Made by a program: the position numbers and the translations under genes. From Aquisphaera insulae (lineage in GTDB: Bacteria > Planctomycetota > Planctomycetia > Isosphaerales > Isosphaeraceae), in assembly GCF_011064615.1 (NCBI RefSeq), contig NZ_JAALJH010000012.1:1-64000 (forward strand): DNA of 64,000 bases. Reading direction: 5' to 3'. The notes under the pieces are model-generated. The model searched no databases, was not told the DNA's origin, and saw only the letters and a program-made list of their open reading frames with translations. The first letter of the stretch is position 1; every line of letters begins with the position of its first letter. This document shows positions 8,252 to 16,016 of this stretch, piece by piece.

Positions 8252-9538
8252 CTAGGGCTTCCCCTTTTCCGAACCGTGATCCGCTGGATCCGACGTCATG
8301 CCGTCATTGAACCACCGGCCATTCAGTCTTCGGAACTTCCAGAGCCGACGGACGGGTTTGGCCGCCTTCTTCGCGCCATCCTGGTGGACCTGATCGCGGT
8401 TCCCTGCGACCCAGCCCCGGGCCGTGTCCCCGGACACCTCGATCCCTTGCAGATCCCCGAAGCCATCCACAGAATCTGAGGCCTCTTGCCGTCCCCCCCA
8501 CATGATCTCGCTCACTTCCTCGTAGAACGACGCCATCTTGTCGGCGTCCCGAGGCGTCATGGCCTTGATGCGCTCTTCCAGGCCGAAGCCGAAGAGCGGA
8601 AAGACCAACCCATGCTTCTTCATGGTCTCGCGAAACCTGGCCTCAATTGCCTCCTGTGCGGCAAAATCAGGTTCGTTCCCAACGAAAGGACCCCCTATCC
8701 CACCCCCGGTCTCAAAAACGACCCAGAAACTCACGAGATTCTCGACCTCCTGGCCCTGGACCGCGGGGGTCGATGAGGCGAAGGCCGTGCGCCAATCACG
8801 CCCGGCGAGGGCCTTCCGCCTCGCCTCGAACGCCTCTCGGGGCGAGGCATATCCGGGCGGCCCCTGCGCCGGCTCGTGGGAGATCCGGCGGGTATAATCC
8901 CAGGTCTCACTGTCGTTCAACCACCGGCCGTCTACCTTCCGGAATTTCCGCAGCAGGCGGGCGGACCTGGTCGAGTTCTTGAAAGTCCACACGATCCAGC
9001 CGCTGGCGGAATCGCCGGATTCCACCACCCCTTGCAGGTCGCCGAAGTCGTGAATCGACTCCGGCGACTCCTTGCCGACGGGCCTGATGAGCTCGCTCGC
9101 CTCCGCGTAGAACGCCGCCCTGTCAGCGACGCGAGACGCCATGGTCTTGATGAACTTCTCTTGATTGAAGACCAGACCGAAGGAGAAGTTGGTTAGTTCC
9201 AACCCGTGCTTCTTCATGGCCGCGCTCAGCCTGGCCTTGTTCGCGCTGCGTTGGGGTTCCTCGAACTTGTAGTCGTCGAACCCGCACTCATTCAAGATCC
9301 AGCAACGCACGAGGTACTCGACCTCGAGGTCCTGGACCGCGGGGGTCGATGAGGCGAAGGCCGTGCGCCAATCACGCCCGGCGAGGGCCTTCCGCCTCGC
9401 CTCGAACGCCTCTCGGGGCGAGGCATATCCGGGCGGCCCCTGCGCCGGTTCCTCGGCGCCTCGGACGGCAATGTCCATCGCCTGGACGCTCGTCGCGCCC
9501 AGGCAAAGCAAGAGGACGCTTCGACGAATTCCGTACAT
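8252..9538 (-). CDS. Secreted protein of two tandem homologous domains, unknown function
   Basis: 428 residues with an N-terminal signal peptide (RRSVLLLCLGATSVQA). The mature part consists of two copies of a roughly 190-residue domain, each starting EPAQGPPGYASPREAF and ending in a K(F/V)-GRW-ND segment. The first 39 residues of the two domains are identical, and the DNA there is identical over 118 bases (8755-8872 and 9331-9448), while the remainder has diverged; this suggests recent gene conversion. The architecture recalls small NTF2-like lipoprotein domains, but I cannot name a family. It lies downstream of the aldehyde dehydrogenase on the same strand, 48 bases away, and may be co-transcribed without a shared role. 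Confidence 0.7.
   Translation of the reverse strand: MYGIRRSVLLLCLGATSVQAMDIAVRGAEEPAQGPPGYASPREAFEARRKALAGRDWRTAFASSTPAVQDLEVEYLVRCWILNECGFDDYKFEEPQRSANKARLSAAMKKHGLELTNFSFGLVFNQEKFIKTMASRVADRAAFYAEASELIRPVGKESPESIHDFGDLQGVVESGDSASGWIVWTFKNSTRSARLLRKFRKVDGRWLNDSETWDYTRRISHEPAQGPPGYASPREAFEARRKALAGRDWRTAFASSTPAVQGQEVENLVSFWVVFETGGGIGGPFVGNEPDFAAQEAIEARFRETMKKHGLVFPLFGFGLEERIKAMTPRDADKMASFYEEVSEIMWGGRQEASDSVDGFGDLQGIEVSGDTARGWVAGNRDQVHQDGAKKAAKPVRRLWKFRRLNGRWFNDGMTSDPADHGSEKGKP
8755..8872. repeat. 118-base perfect repeat, copy A
   Basis: Identical base for base to 9331-9448. Both lie inside the same gene and encode the start of its two domains. Identity at the DNA level beside diverged flanks points to recent conversion or duplication. 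Confidence 0.9.
9331..9448. repeat. 118-base perfect repeat, copy B
   Basis: Second copy of the 118-base intragenic repeat, 576 bases from the first. The distance equals 192 codons, so recombination between the copies would delete one domain in frame. Confidence 0.9.
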
Positions 9539-9586
9539 CCCTTGGGGCTCCGATTCGGCCGCCCTCCATCCTTGCGTCGGAGACGC

Positions 9587-11041
9587 TCACCCCTCCCTCA
9601 GCCCGACCGACACGTACTTCGTCTCCAGGTACGCCTCCAGGCCCTCGACGCCGAGCTCGCGGCCCATGCCGGATTGCTTCATGCCGCCGAAGGGGCACTG
9701 GGGCGTGGCGGGGACGGGGTCGTTGATGCCGATGATGCCGGCCTCCAGGCCCTCGGCCATCCGGGTCGCGACCGTCAGGTCATTGGTGAAGACGTAGGCG
9801 GCCAGGCCGTACGGGGTGCTATTCGCCGCGGCGATCACGTCGTCGATCTTCGCGAAGTCGAGGATCGGCATCACGGGGGCGAACGGCTCGTCGGTCATCA
9901 GCTTCATCGAGCCGTTGACGTTCGTGAGCACGGTCGGCTCGAAGAAGTAGCCCTTGTCGAAGCGGGTCGAGCGGCCGCCGCCGGTGAGGACCCTGGCGCC
10001 GTGGGACTTCGCGTCGTCGATGAGCGCGGCGGTCTTGTCCATGGCCTTCTGCTCGAACATCGGGCCGACCTGGACGCCGGGCTCCAGGCCGTTGCCCATC
10101 TTGAGGTTCTTGGCGAGCTCGACGGCGGCCTCGGTGAAGTCCTTCGCGAGCTTCTCGTGGACGTAGAACCGCGACGGGGCGACGCAAACCTGGCCGTTGT
10201 TCCGAAACTTACCGATGACCGCCGCCTTCGCCACCTGCTCGACGTCGGCGTCCGGGAAGACGATCAGCGGGGCGTGGCCGCCGAGCTCCATGCTCAGCCG
10301 CTTCACCTGGTCGGCCGACCGGCGGATCAGCTCCTTGCCGACCTCGGTGGAGCCGGTGAAGCTGATCTTGCGGACCTCCGGGCGCTCGAAATAGACGTCC
10401 GCGACCTGCCGGGCCGGGGCGATCACCAGGTTCGCCACGCCGGCGGGGGCGCCCGCCTCCGCCAGGCACTCGAACATGCCGATCATGATCAGGGGCGTCT
10501 GGTCGGCCGGCCGGCTGACCACCGTGCAGCCGACGGCCAGCGCCGGGGCGATCTTCCGGCTGGCCAGCGCCATCGGGAAGTTCCACGGCGTGATCGTGCC
10601 GACGACGCCGACCGGGTGATGGATCGCATAATGCCGGCGGTTGCCCGTCCAGTGGGGGATCACTCGCCCGTAGGCGCGCTTGCCCTCCTCGGCGAACCAC
10701 TCGAAGGTGTCGGCGGTGGCGAGGACCTCGGCCTTGGCCTCGGGGATGGGCTTGCCCTGCTCCATCGTCATGACGCGGGCGAGCTCGTCGGCCCGGCCGC
10801 GGATCAGCTCGGCCGTCTTCTTGAGGACCTTCGCCCGCTCGTAGACCGAGGTGGCCCGCCAGGCGGGCATGGCCCTCGCCGCGGCGTCCACGGCGCGCTC
10901 GGCCTCCGCGCGGCCGCCATAGGCGACCTCGGCGACCGTCGATTCGTCGGCCGGGTTGATCACCGCCAGCGTCTTGCCGCCGGGGGCATCACACCACGTG
11001 CCATCGATGTACATCCGGGTCCCCGTCGTCGTCTCGGCCAT
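9587..11041 (-). CDS. NAD(P)-dependent aldehyde dehydrogenase, probable 2-oxoglutarate semialdehyde dehydrogenase
   Basis: 484 residues of the aldehyde dehydrogenase superfamily, closest in pattern to succinate-/2-oxoglutarate-semialdehyde dehydrogenases. Catalytic residues are present: C286 in GQVCVAP, E252 in MELGGHAP and N154 in PWNFP. It would oxidise 2-oxoglutarate semialdehyde to 2-oxoglutarate, the last step of hydroxyproline breakdown, and lies on the same strand as the other pathway genes but beyond the regulator and the duplicated secreted protein. Unusually, the cofactor-binding KPA motif reads SRPADQTPL, with arginine (R177) for lysine. The ATG at 11041 has GAGGAGG nine bases upstream, better than the ATG at 11065. 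Confidence 0.85.
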   Translation of the reverse strand: MAETTTGTRMYIDGTWCDAPGGKTLAVINPADESTVAEVAYGGRAEAERAVDAAARAMPAWRATSVYERAKVLKKTAELIRGRADELARVMTMEQGKPIPEAKAEVLATADTFEWFAEEGKRAYGRVIPHWTGNRRHYAIHHPVGVVGTITPWNFPMALASRKIAPALAVGCTVVSRPADQTPLIMIGMFECLAEAGAPAGVANLVIAPARQVADVYFERPEVRKISFTGSTEVGKELIRRSADQVKRLSMELGGHAPLIVFPDADVEQVAKAAVIGKFRNNGQVCVAPSRFYVHEKLAKDFTEAAVELAKNLKMGNGLEPGVQVGPMFEQKAMDKTAALIDDAKSHGARVLTGGGRSTRFDKGYFFEPTVLTNVNGSMKLMTDEPFAPVMPILDFAKIDDVIAAANSTPYGLAAYVFTNDLTVATRMAEGLEAGIIGINDPVPATPQCPFGGMKQSGMGRELGVEGLEAYLETKYVSVGLREG

Positions 11042-11163
11042 CGCGTCCGACCTCCTCGTGGGCAAGAGTCCAATCCCTCAAATCGTAACGGCCGGGCAAG
11101 GCCCCTGTCTTGTCCGATCGGGCGGAACCGGCTCCATTCCGCGCACAAAGACGGGGGAACGCT

Positions 11164-11192
11164 AACCACAGAGGCACGGAGGCACGGAGAAG
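11164..11192. repeat. Dispersed intergenic repeat ('accacagaggcac' type), copy 2
   Basis: Matches the reverse complement of 5843-5871 with one mismatch. It is followed at 11209-11229 by the 21-base palindrome-containing element also found at 99-119, so two unrelated dispersed repeats sit side by side in the gap between the aldehyde dehydrogenase and the next gene. Confidence 0.65.
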
Positions 11193-11265
11193 AGAAGAAG
11201 GATTTTTAGGAGCCGGCTCCGTCCGGCGATCGGGAGAGCCGTGTCCCGCGAGGCATGTGCCCGCT

Positions 11266-12708
11266 TCATTTCTTCTCGCCCGGTTTCAGGGTGATCTCGG
11301 CGAGCCGGCCGCCCTCGAGATCGACCTTGATGGGGCCGGTGATGTCCTTGCCGTCGGACGGGTTGGGCTTGCCGCGGACGATGTAACGGCCGGGCGGGAT
11401 GTTGGAGAGCTGGACCTGGTTCTTCTCGTCGAGGATCGAGGAGCCGCCCCAGCTCCCGACGACGGCGCCCCCTTCGGGCTCGATCTCCACGATGTACTGG
11501 GCCGGGCGGGTCGTGCCGGTGAAATCGACCGTAACTCGCAGCCGGGCGGACCGCTTCATCGTCAGAGCGATCTGCTCCGACGGCACCTTGATCGAGGGCC
11601 CCAGGCCGGGCCGGACATAGCCGAACTTGTGGATCCAGATCGAGGCGTTGCCCACCGGGAGGCCTTCGAGGGCGAATATCCCGTCCGGGCCGGTCTTGCA
11701 CTCGAGCTCGACGGGCATCTCGTACCGGCCGGGCGAGGTCCCCTCGGCGGCGGCCGTCACGTTGTCGAACCGCACGTCCACGCCATCGATCGGCTTGCCG
11801 GCCTCGTCGACCACCCGGCCGGAGATCGCGGCGGGGCGTGCCAGGCCGGCCTTGAAGTCCTGCCAGTGCGGCTGGCCGTCGGGCCGGACGTGGCCGACCA
11901 CCCGGGAGGCGAAGCCGCGCCCATGCACGACAACCTGATACCAGCCTGACGGTACGTTCCGGAAGACCCAGCGACCCTTCTCGTCGGCCTTCGCCTCGGC
12001 CGCGGTGGTGTAGTCGTATCCGCCGGTCTTCTTCGGCTCGATCCGCCGGAGCTCCGCCGTCGCGGCGGCCGGGGCCTTCGTCGCCAGGTCGATCGCGGTC
12101 CCCTCGATCACGGTCCCGTCGGCCGCCTTGAAGCCGTGGGCCTCGAGCCGTTCGTCGACGACCTTCAGTCCCTCGGGGACCACGACGTCGGCCCACTTGA
12201 CGTTCCCGCCCGTCCAGATGTGCAGCTCCGTGGGCGGGCCGAGCCCCGCGTCGACCGGGTCCGTGGGGTTGAGGCTCGGCGGCATCGCCCGCAGCCGCTG
12301 CCAGCTCTCCGGCTGCCAGACCACGAACATCCAGTCGATCCGGGCGTCGAGGTCCTTCTGCTCCTCGCGGTTCGGGTTGATCCAGAAGCTGGCGCCGACG
12401 CCGTCGTGGACGTAGACCCGCCGGTTCTTGGCGTCCATCCGGGACAACCCCGTCAGGATGGCGTTGAGCGACTTCGCCTCGCCGCGGCACTCGGCGTGCC
12501 ACTGGCCGCCGCCGAACGGCGGCCCCTCCCACCAGGCGATCCGCGCCGGGTGGTTGAAGACCGCCTCCGCCCCCTTGGGCCACCCCGGGTCCCGGATCGG
12601 CGTGTTGCCCACGCCGCCGGTGATCAGGGCGAACGCCGCCGGCGGGCCGAGCATCGCCAGGCCGATCCCGAGTGCCGACGCCGCGAACCTCGTGCGCCAT
12701 CCGCCCAT
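11266..12708 (-). CDS. Secreted carboxypeptidase-regulatory-like beta-sandwich protein
   Basis: 480 residues with a signal peptide (SALGIGLAMLGPPAAFA). The N-terminal third, rich in aromatic residues (PARIAWWEGPPFGGGQW), is unfamiliar. The rest carries at least two carboxypeptidase-D regulatory-like / SdrD B-like beta-sandwich repeats, recognisable from GRWVFRNVPSGWYQVVV, ISGRVVDEAGKPIDGVDV and FALEGLPVGNASIWI. Such domains act as binding or spacer modules in planctomycete exported proteins. The ATG at 12708 directly precedes the signal peptide. It diverges from blaI across 207 bases. The neighbouring M56 proteins carry the same kind of domain, so a shared extracellular signal is possible but unproven. 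Confidence 0.7.
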   Translation of the reverse strand: MGGWRTRFAASALGIGLAMLGPPAAFALITGGVGNTPIRDPGWPKGAEAVFNHPARIAWWEGPPFGGGQWHAECRGEAKSLNAILTGLSRMDAKNRRVYVHDGVGASFWINPNREEQKDLDARIDWMFVVWQPESWQRLRAMPPSLNPTDPVDAGLGPPTELHIWTGGNVKWADVVVPEGLKVVDERLEAHGFKAADGTVIEGTAIDLATKAPAAATAELRRIEPKKTGGYDYTTAAEAKADEKGRWVFRNVPSGWYQVVVHGRGFASRVVGHVRPDGQPHWQDFKAGLARPAAISGRVVDEAGKPIDGVDVRFDNVTAAAEGTSPGRYEMPVELECKTGPDGIFALEGLPVGNASIWIHKFGYVRPGLGPSIKVPSEQIALTMKRSARLRVTVDFTGTTRPAQYIVEIEPEGGAVVGSWGGSSILDEKNQVQLSNIPPGRYIVRGKPNPSDGKDITGPIKVDLEGGRLAEITLKPGEKK

Positions 12709-12851
12709 TGCCGCCCCCCTTCGTTCGATGTGCCTCGCCGACCCAGCGTGCCCCCGCCGCGGCGGCGAGTCAACGCCCATCCCGATAACGGGCAAGCCCC
12801 GCGGATTTCCGAAGGAATCCGCGAAAGCCGCGTCGCGGACCCGGCGCCTCC

Positions 12852-12896
12852 TTGACACGGCTACATTCTGTCGCCATGATCGGCGACGTCATGTAG
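12852..12896 (+). promoter_or_regulatory. blaI promoter overlapped by a 36-base dyad operator
   Basis: A perfect -35 box TTGACA (12852-12857) is followed 17 bases later by CATGAT (12875-12880) as the -10. Over it lies the dyad CTACAT-N3-GTCGCC-N6-GGCGAC-N3-ATGTAG (12861-12896), 12 of 18 positions per half matching. BlaI/MecI repressors bind dyads containing TACA/TGTA over their own promoters, so this is very likely the autoregulatory operator. Confidence 0.72.
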
Positions 12897-12915
12897 TCAA
12901 GGCGAGGGAGGTGCC

Positions 12916-13326
12916 ATGGGCGAGGCGGGACGCGAGCTGCCGGAGCTGTCGCCGGCGCAGGCGGAGATCATGGAGATCGTCTGGGACCGGGGCGAGGTCT
13001 CGGCGAGCGATGTCCGGGAGGTCCTGTCGGCGGCGCGGCCGGTGGCGAGGAACACGGTGCGGACGCTCCTGGAGCGGATGGAGGAGAAGGGCTGGCTGCG
13101 GCACAGGGAGGAGGGGCGGACCTTCCTCTACGCGGCCGTGCAGCCGCGGAAGACGACCATCGGCCGGAAGGTGCGGGAGGTCGTGGACACGGTCTGCGGC
13201 GGCTCGGCCGAGGCGCTCGTGGCGGCGCTCCTGGACGACCGCGGCCTGAGCGCCGGGGAGCTGATGCGGATCCGCGAGATGCTCGCGGCGGCCCGCGCCA
13301 CGCGGACGAAGAAGGGAGGCTCGTGA
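12916..13326 (+). CDS. blaI: BlaI/MecI/CopY-family transcriptional repressor
   Basis: 136 residues. The winged helix fits the family: LSPAQAEIMEIVWDRGEVSA, then NTVRTLLERMEEKGWLRHRE, followed by a C-terminal dimerisation helix. In the characterised systems such repressors dimerise on a dyad operator and are inactivated when a membrane M56 protease responds to a signal. A strong dyad sits over the promoter 20 bases upstream, and the stop codon overlaps the start of the M56 gene by one base (TGATG). The ATG at 12916 has GGGAGG upstream. Beta-lactam sensing is not implied, because no penicillin-binding sensor or beta-lactamase is present. Confidence 0.9.
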   Translation: MGEAGRELPELSPAQAEIMEIVWDRGEVSASDVREVLSAARPVARNTVRTLLERMEEKGWLRHREEGRTFLYAAVQPRKTTIGRKVREVVDTVCGGSAEALVAALLDDRGLSAGELMRIREMLAAARATRTKKGGS

Positions 13327-15773
13327 TGTCGTTGGTGACTATCGTGGAATGGATATACCCCGGCGATACGGCCGTGGCGTGGCTGGGCATCGTCGCCGCG
13401 GGCGTGGCCCTGCTGGCGGCGATGGCGGTCATGGCGTCGCGGCTGCGGTGGCTCGCTCGCCGACCGGCGCCGCGGCACGCGGTGCTGTTCTCGGCCCTGG
13501 TCGGCGGCCTGGTGATGCCCCTGCTGGTGGCGCTCGTCGCCGCCGCGGGGCTGGCGATCGCGGTCCCGGTCCTGCCGGCGCGGGAGGCTGTCGCGGGGCA
13601 TGATCGGCCTGTTGCGAAAGCCGCGGCCGTCTCGCCGATGGCCCCCCTGCCCTTGCCTTCGCGGCCGGGTGAAGTCGTGCGGGCCGGCGCCGTGGCGGAG
13701 GTCGAAGGTCACGCCGCGGCCTTCTCTCCGGCTCGGGCTTCGATCGTGATCGGACTGGTCCTCTGGGCAATGGGTAGCCTGGTCCTGTTCGTGGGCCTGG
13801 CCCGTGGAATCCGGCTGGCGAGGCGGCTTCGCCTTTCCGCGCGGCCCTGCGACGATCCCGCGGTCGCCGCCGCCGCGACGGTGCTCGTCGCTCCTGACCT
13901 CGCCACGCCGGTCGTGGTCGGGATCGTGCGTCCGGTCGTGATCCTGCCGGCGGGCCTGGCCGGTGCGATCTCGGCGGACGAGCTCCGCGACGTGTTGCAT
14001 CACGAGATGGCCCACGCGCGACGCCGCGACCCGCTGGTCGTGCTCTTGCAAGGCATCGCTCGGGCGCTCTACTGGCCGATCGTGCCGGTCCATCTCCTCA
14101 ACCGAGAGCTGGAGCAGGCCCGCGAGGAGATCTGCGACAACCACGTGCTCCGGGATCGCGACCCGCTGAGCTACGGAGAGACCCTGTTGCACCTGGCCGA
14201 GCTGGCGACTGGGCTCGAGGCTCGGCCGCTTGCTGCGTCGGCCGGGATCCTCCACTGGCGGGGGAAGCTCGAGTCGCGGATCGCCGGCCTGCTGGACGCG
14301 AGCCGGAGCACCGCGACGCGGACGCCTCGGGCGCTCGCCTGGGGGATCCTCGCGTTCTTCCTGGGCGCGGGATTCCTGACCGCGTCGATGCGACTCGTCG
14401 CGAGGGGGGCGGAGCCGGAACCGCAACCACCGTCGCCCGCGGCACCGGCCGCGAAGCCCGAGGGCCGGTCGATCCTCCTGAAGGCGGTCGGCCCCGACGG
14501 CTCGCCGATGCCCGGCGTGGCGATCGAGGCCGACATCGTCGCGGAGCCGGCGTATCGCGGCGACCGTCGGTTCGTGACCGACGGGCAGGGACAGGTGCGG
14601 CTCGCGCTACCCGGTGGCATCGAGGACTTCACCCTCCGGGCGCGGGCGGATCGTTGCGTGCCGATGGTCGCCGAGTGGCGGGGGGTGGATCGGCCGTCGA
14701 CCCTTCTCATGTTCAAGTTCACCGGGTTCGCCTACAGTGGCGACGGCAAGATCTCCATGATGCTGCCGGTCGAACAGGAACGCATGGAAGCCGAGAGCCG
14801 GCGCGAGCCGCTGCCGGCGGAGTTCACGTTCCGGATGGATCGCGGGAGCGCCATCGGCGGCACGATCCGCGACCCCGAGGGCCGGCCCATCCCGGGGGTG
14901 AGGGTCGAGGTCCGGTCGCTCGTCTATCCCGAGCGGTCGAGGGGGCGGGCCATGCCCGACAATCAGCCCGCCACGGGCGAGCATGCCCCGCGGACGGGTG
15001 CCGACGGCCGCTGGTCGTTTGACGGGGCGCCGGCCGGCCGCTGGCAGGTCGAAGGAGGGCCGAAAGGGCTCCGGGATCCGGTCTTCCAGATCCTACCCAG
15101 CCGCGCCGGCCATGCGGTCGGTGCGGACCGGGATGGGTTGCAAGCCCTCCCCGGCAGTCCGACCATGCGGGCGCTTCGCGAGCAAACGGCCGTGTTGACG
15201 ATGCGGCCCACGGCGGTCGTTCGCGGCACGGTCACCGACGCGGATGGCAGGCCGGTCCCCGGGGCGGTGGTGATCCCGGATCTCCCCCCGGCGGACCTGA
15301 GCGCCGGCGGCCAGGCCGTCAAGGCGGACGATCAGGGTCGCTTCACGCTGCCGCCGCTGGCGTCCGAGCGGCAGGCCCTCTGGGTCGTCGCCGAGGGCTG
15401 GATGCCGGCGAAGCGAGTGGTCGACGTCGGGCCCGGGCTGGAGCCCCTGGCGATTCGCCTCGGGCGTGGCAAGGACCTGCGGATCCGGTTCGTCGATCCC
15501 GCCGGCAAGCCAGTGCCCGGCGTGGACGTCTCGTTCAACCTCTGGCAGGGCGGCAACTGGCTGTATATCGGCACCCAGGCCGGATATCCGGATGCGAAGA
15601 TTCCCCGGCAGGCCGATGGCGATGGGCTCTATCGATGGCCGTGGGCGCCCGGCGAGGAGACCCTGTACGTCTTCTCGAGGGAGGGCCTGCAGCCCCAAGT
15701 CACCAGGCTGGCCGCCGACGGCCAAGAGCACACGGTCGTCCTCCGCGAGGGGGCTGCGATCAAGCTAAAATGA
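13326..15773 (+). CDS. M56 peptidase (BlaR1-like) fused to carboxypeptidase-regulatory-like domains
   Basis: 815 residues. The N-terminal half has membrane segments at about 14-40, 51-82, 138-158 and 336-356 and a BlaR1/MecR1-type zinc protease: HEMAH at 226-230 and the distal EEICD at 267-271. It should sit in the membrane and cleave, or trigger loss of, the BlaI repressor encoded just upstream. In place of the penicillin-binding sensor of BlaR1, the external part (about 360-815) consists of carboxypeptidase-regulatory-like beta-sandwiches (GGTIRDPEGRPIPGVRVEV, VRGTVTDADGRPVPGAVV, LRIRFVDPAGKPVPGVDV). The signal is therefore likely a ligand other than a beta-lactam. ATG 13326 was preferred over the GTG one codon before. 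Confidence 0.85.
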   Translation: MSLVTIVEWIYPGDTAVAWLGIVAAGVALLAAMAVMASRLRWLARRPAPRHAVLFSALVGGLVMPLLVALVAAAGLAIAVPVLPAREAVAGHDRPVAKAAAVSPMAPLPLPSRPGEVVRAGAVAEVEGHAAAFSPARASIVIGLVLWAMGSLVLFVGLARGIRLARRLRLSARPCDDPAVAAAATVLVAPDLATPVVVGIVRPVVILPAGLAGAISADELRDVLHHEMAHARRRDPLVVLLQGIARALYWPIVPVHLLNRELEQAREEICDNHVLRDRDPLSYGETLLHLAELATGLEARPLAASAGILHWRGKLESRIAGLLDASRSTATRTPRALAWGILAFFLGAGFLTASMRLVARGAEPEPQPPSPAAPAAKPEGRSILLKAVGPDGSPMPGVAIEADIVAEPAYRGDRRFVTDGQGQVRLALPGGIEDFTLRARADRCVPMVAEWRGVDRPSTLLMFKFTGFAYSGDGKISMMLPVEQERMEAESRREPLPAEFTFRMDRGSAIGGTIRDPEGRPIPGVRVEVRSLVYPERSRGRAMPDNQPATGEHAPRTGADGRWSFDGAPAGRWQVEGGPKGLRDPVFQILPSRAGHAVGADRDGLQALPGSPTMRALREQTAVLTMRPTAVVRGTVTDADGRPVPGAVVIPDLPPADLSAGGQAVKADDQGRFTLPPLASERQALWVVAEGWMPAKRVVDVGPGLEPLAIRLGRGKDLRIRFVDPAGKPVPGVDVSFNLWQGGNWLYIGTQAGYPDAKIPRQADGDGLYRWPWAPGEETLYVFSREGLQPQVTRLAADGQEHTVVLREGAAIKLK

Positions 15774-15840
15774 TCCGCATGTCATGATCTTTTGCAGGGT
15801 GCATCAAACGCAGCGCGGACGCACCTCTCGAGAGAAAACG

Positions 15841-15940
15841 TCAAGGAATATAGCTGTGATGCGCCGTGCCCCGCTCCAGCCGTTCGGCCAGGTCCGGGGC
15901 CTGGGCGTGGCCCAGGGCGGCGGCCTTGCGGGCGGCAGGG
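15841..15940 (-). pseudogene. 3'-end relic of a TPR Ser/Thr kinase gene
   Basis: Read on the minus strand, this stretch encodes the C-terminus of a kinase like the one at 19500-22004: it keeps AAALGHAQAPDLAERLERG and ends AHHSYIP-stop, against AHHTYLP-stop in the intact gene. About 80 bases (15857-15936) match 19516-19595 with one mismatch; the last codons have diverged but keep the stop. The upstream part is missing. It is a truncated remnant, not a functional gene. Confidence 0.8.
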
Positions 15941-15946
15941 GCGGCT

Positions 15947-16016
15947 GGGAGCTGATGCGGATCCACGAGATGCTCGCGGCGGCCCGCGCCACGCGGACGA
16001 AGAAGGGAGACTCGCG
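15947..16016 (+). pseudogene. 3'-end relic of blaI in front of the second M56 gene
   Basis: These 70 bases match the end of blaI (13256-13325) almost exactly, encoding LMRIHEMLAAARATRTKKGDS against LMRIREMLAAARATRTKKGGS without the rest of the gene. The stop/start overlap of the original is altered (ctcgcgatg for ctcgtgatg), so the fragment runs in frame into other sequence. It marks the left breakpoint of the duplication that made the second M56 gene. Confidence 0.85.

Noticed and set aside
13326..15773. Beta-lactam resistance operon
   Set aside because: BlaI and the M56 protease are present, but there is no penicillin-binding sensor domain or beta-lactamase gene.
15792..16016. Extended N-terminus for the second M56 protein
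   Set aside because: The in-frame stretch is made of relics (kinase 3' end and blaI 3' end). The ATG at 16017 matches the start of the first copy.
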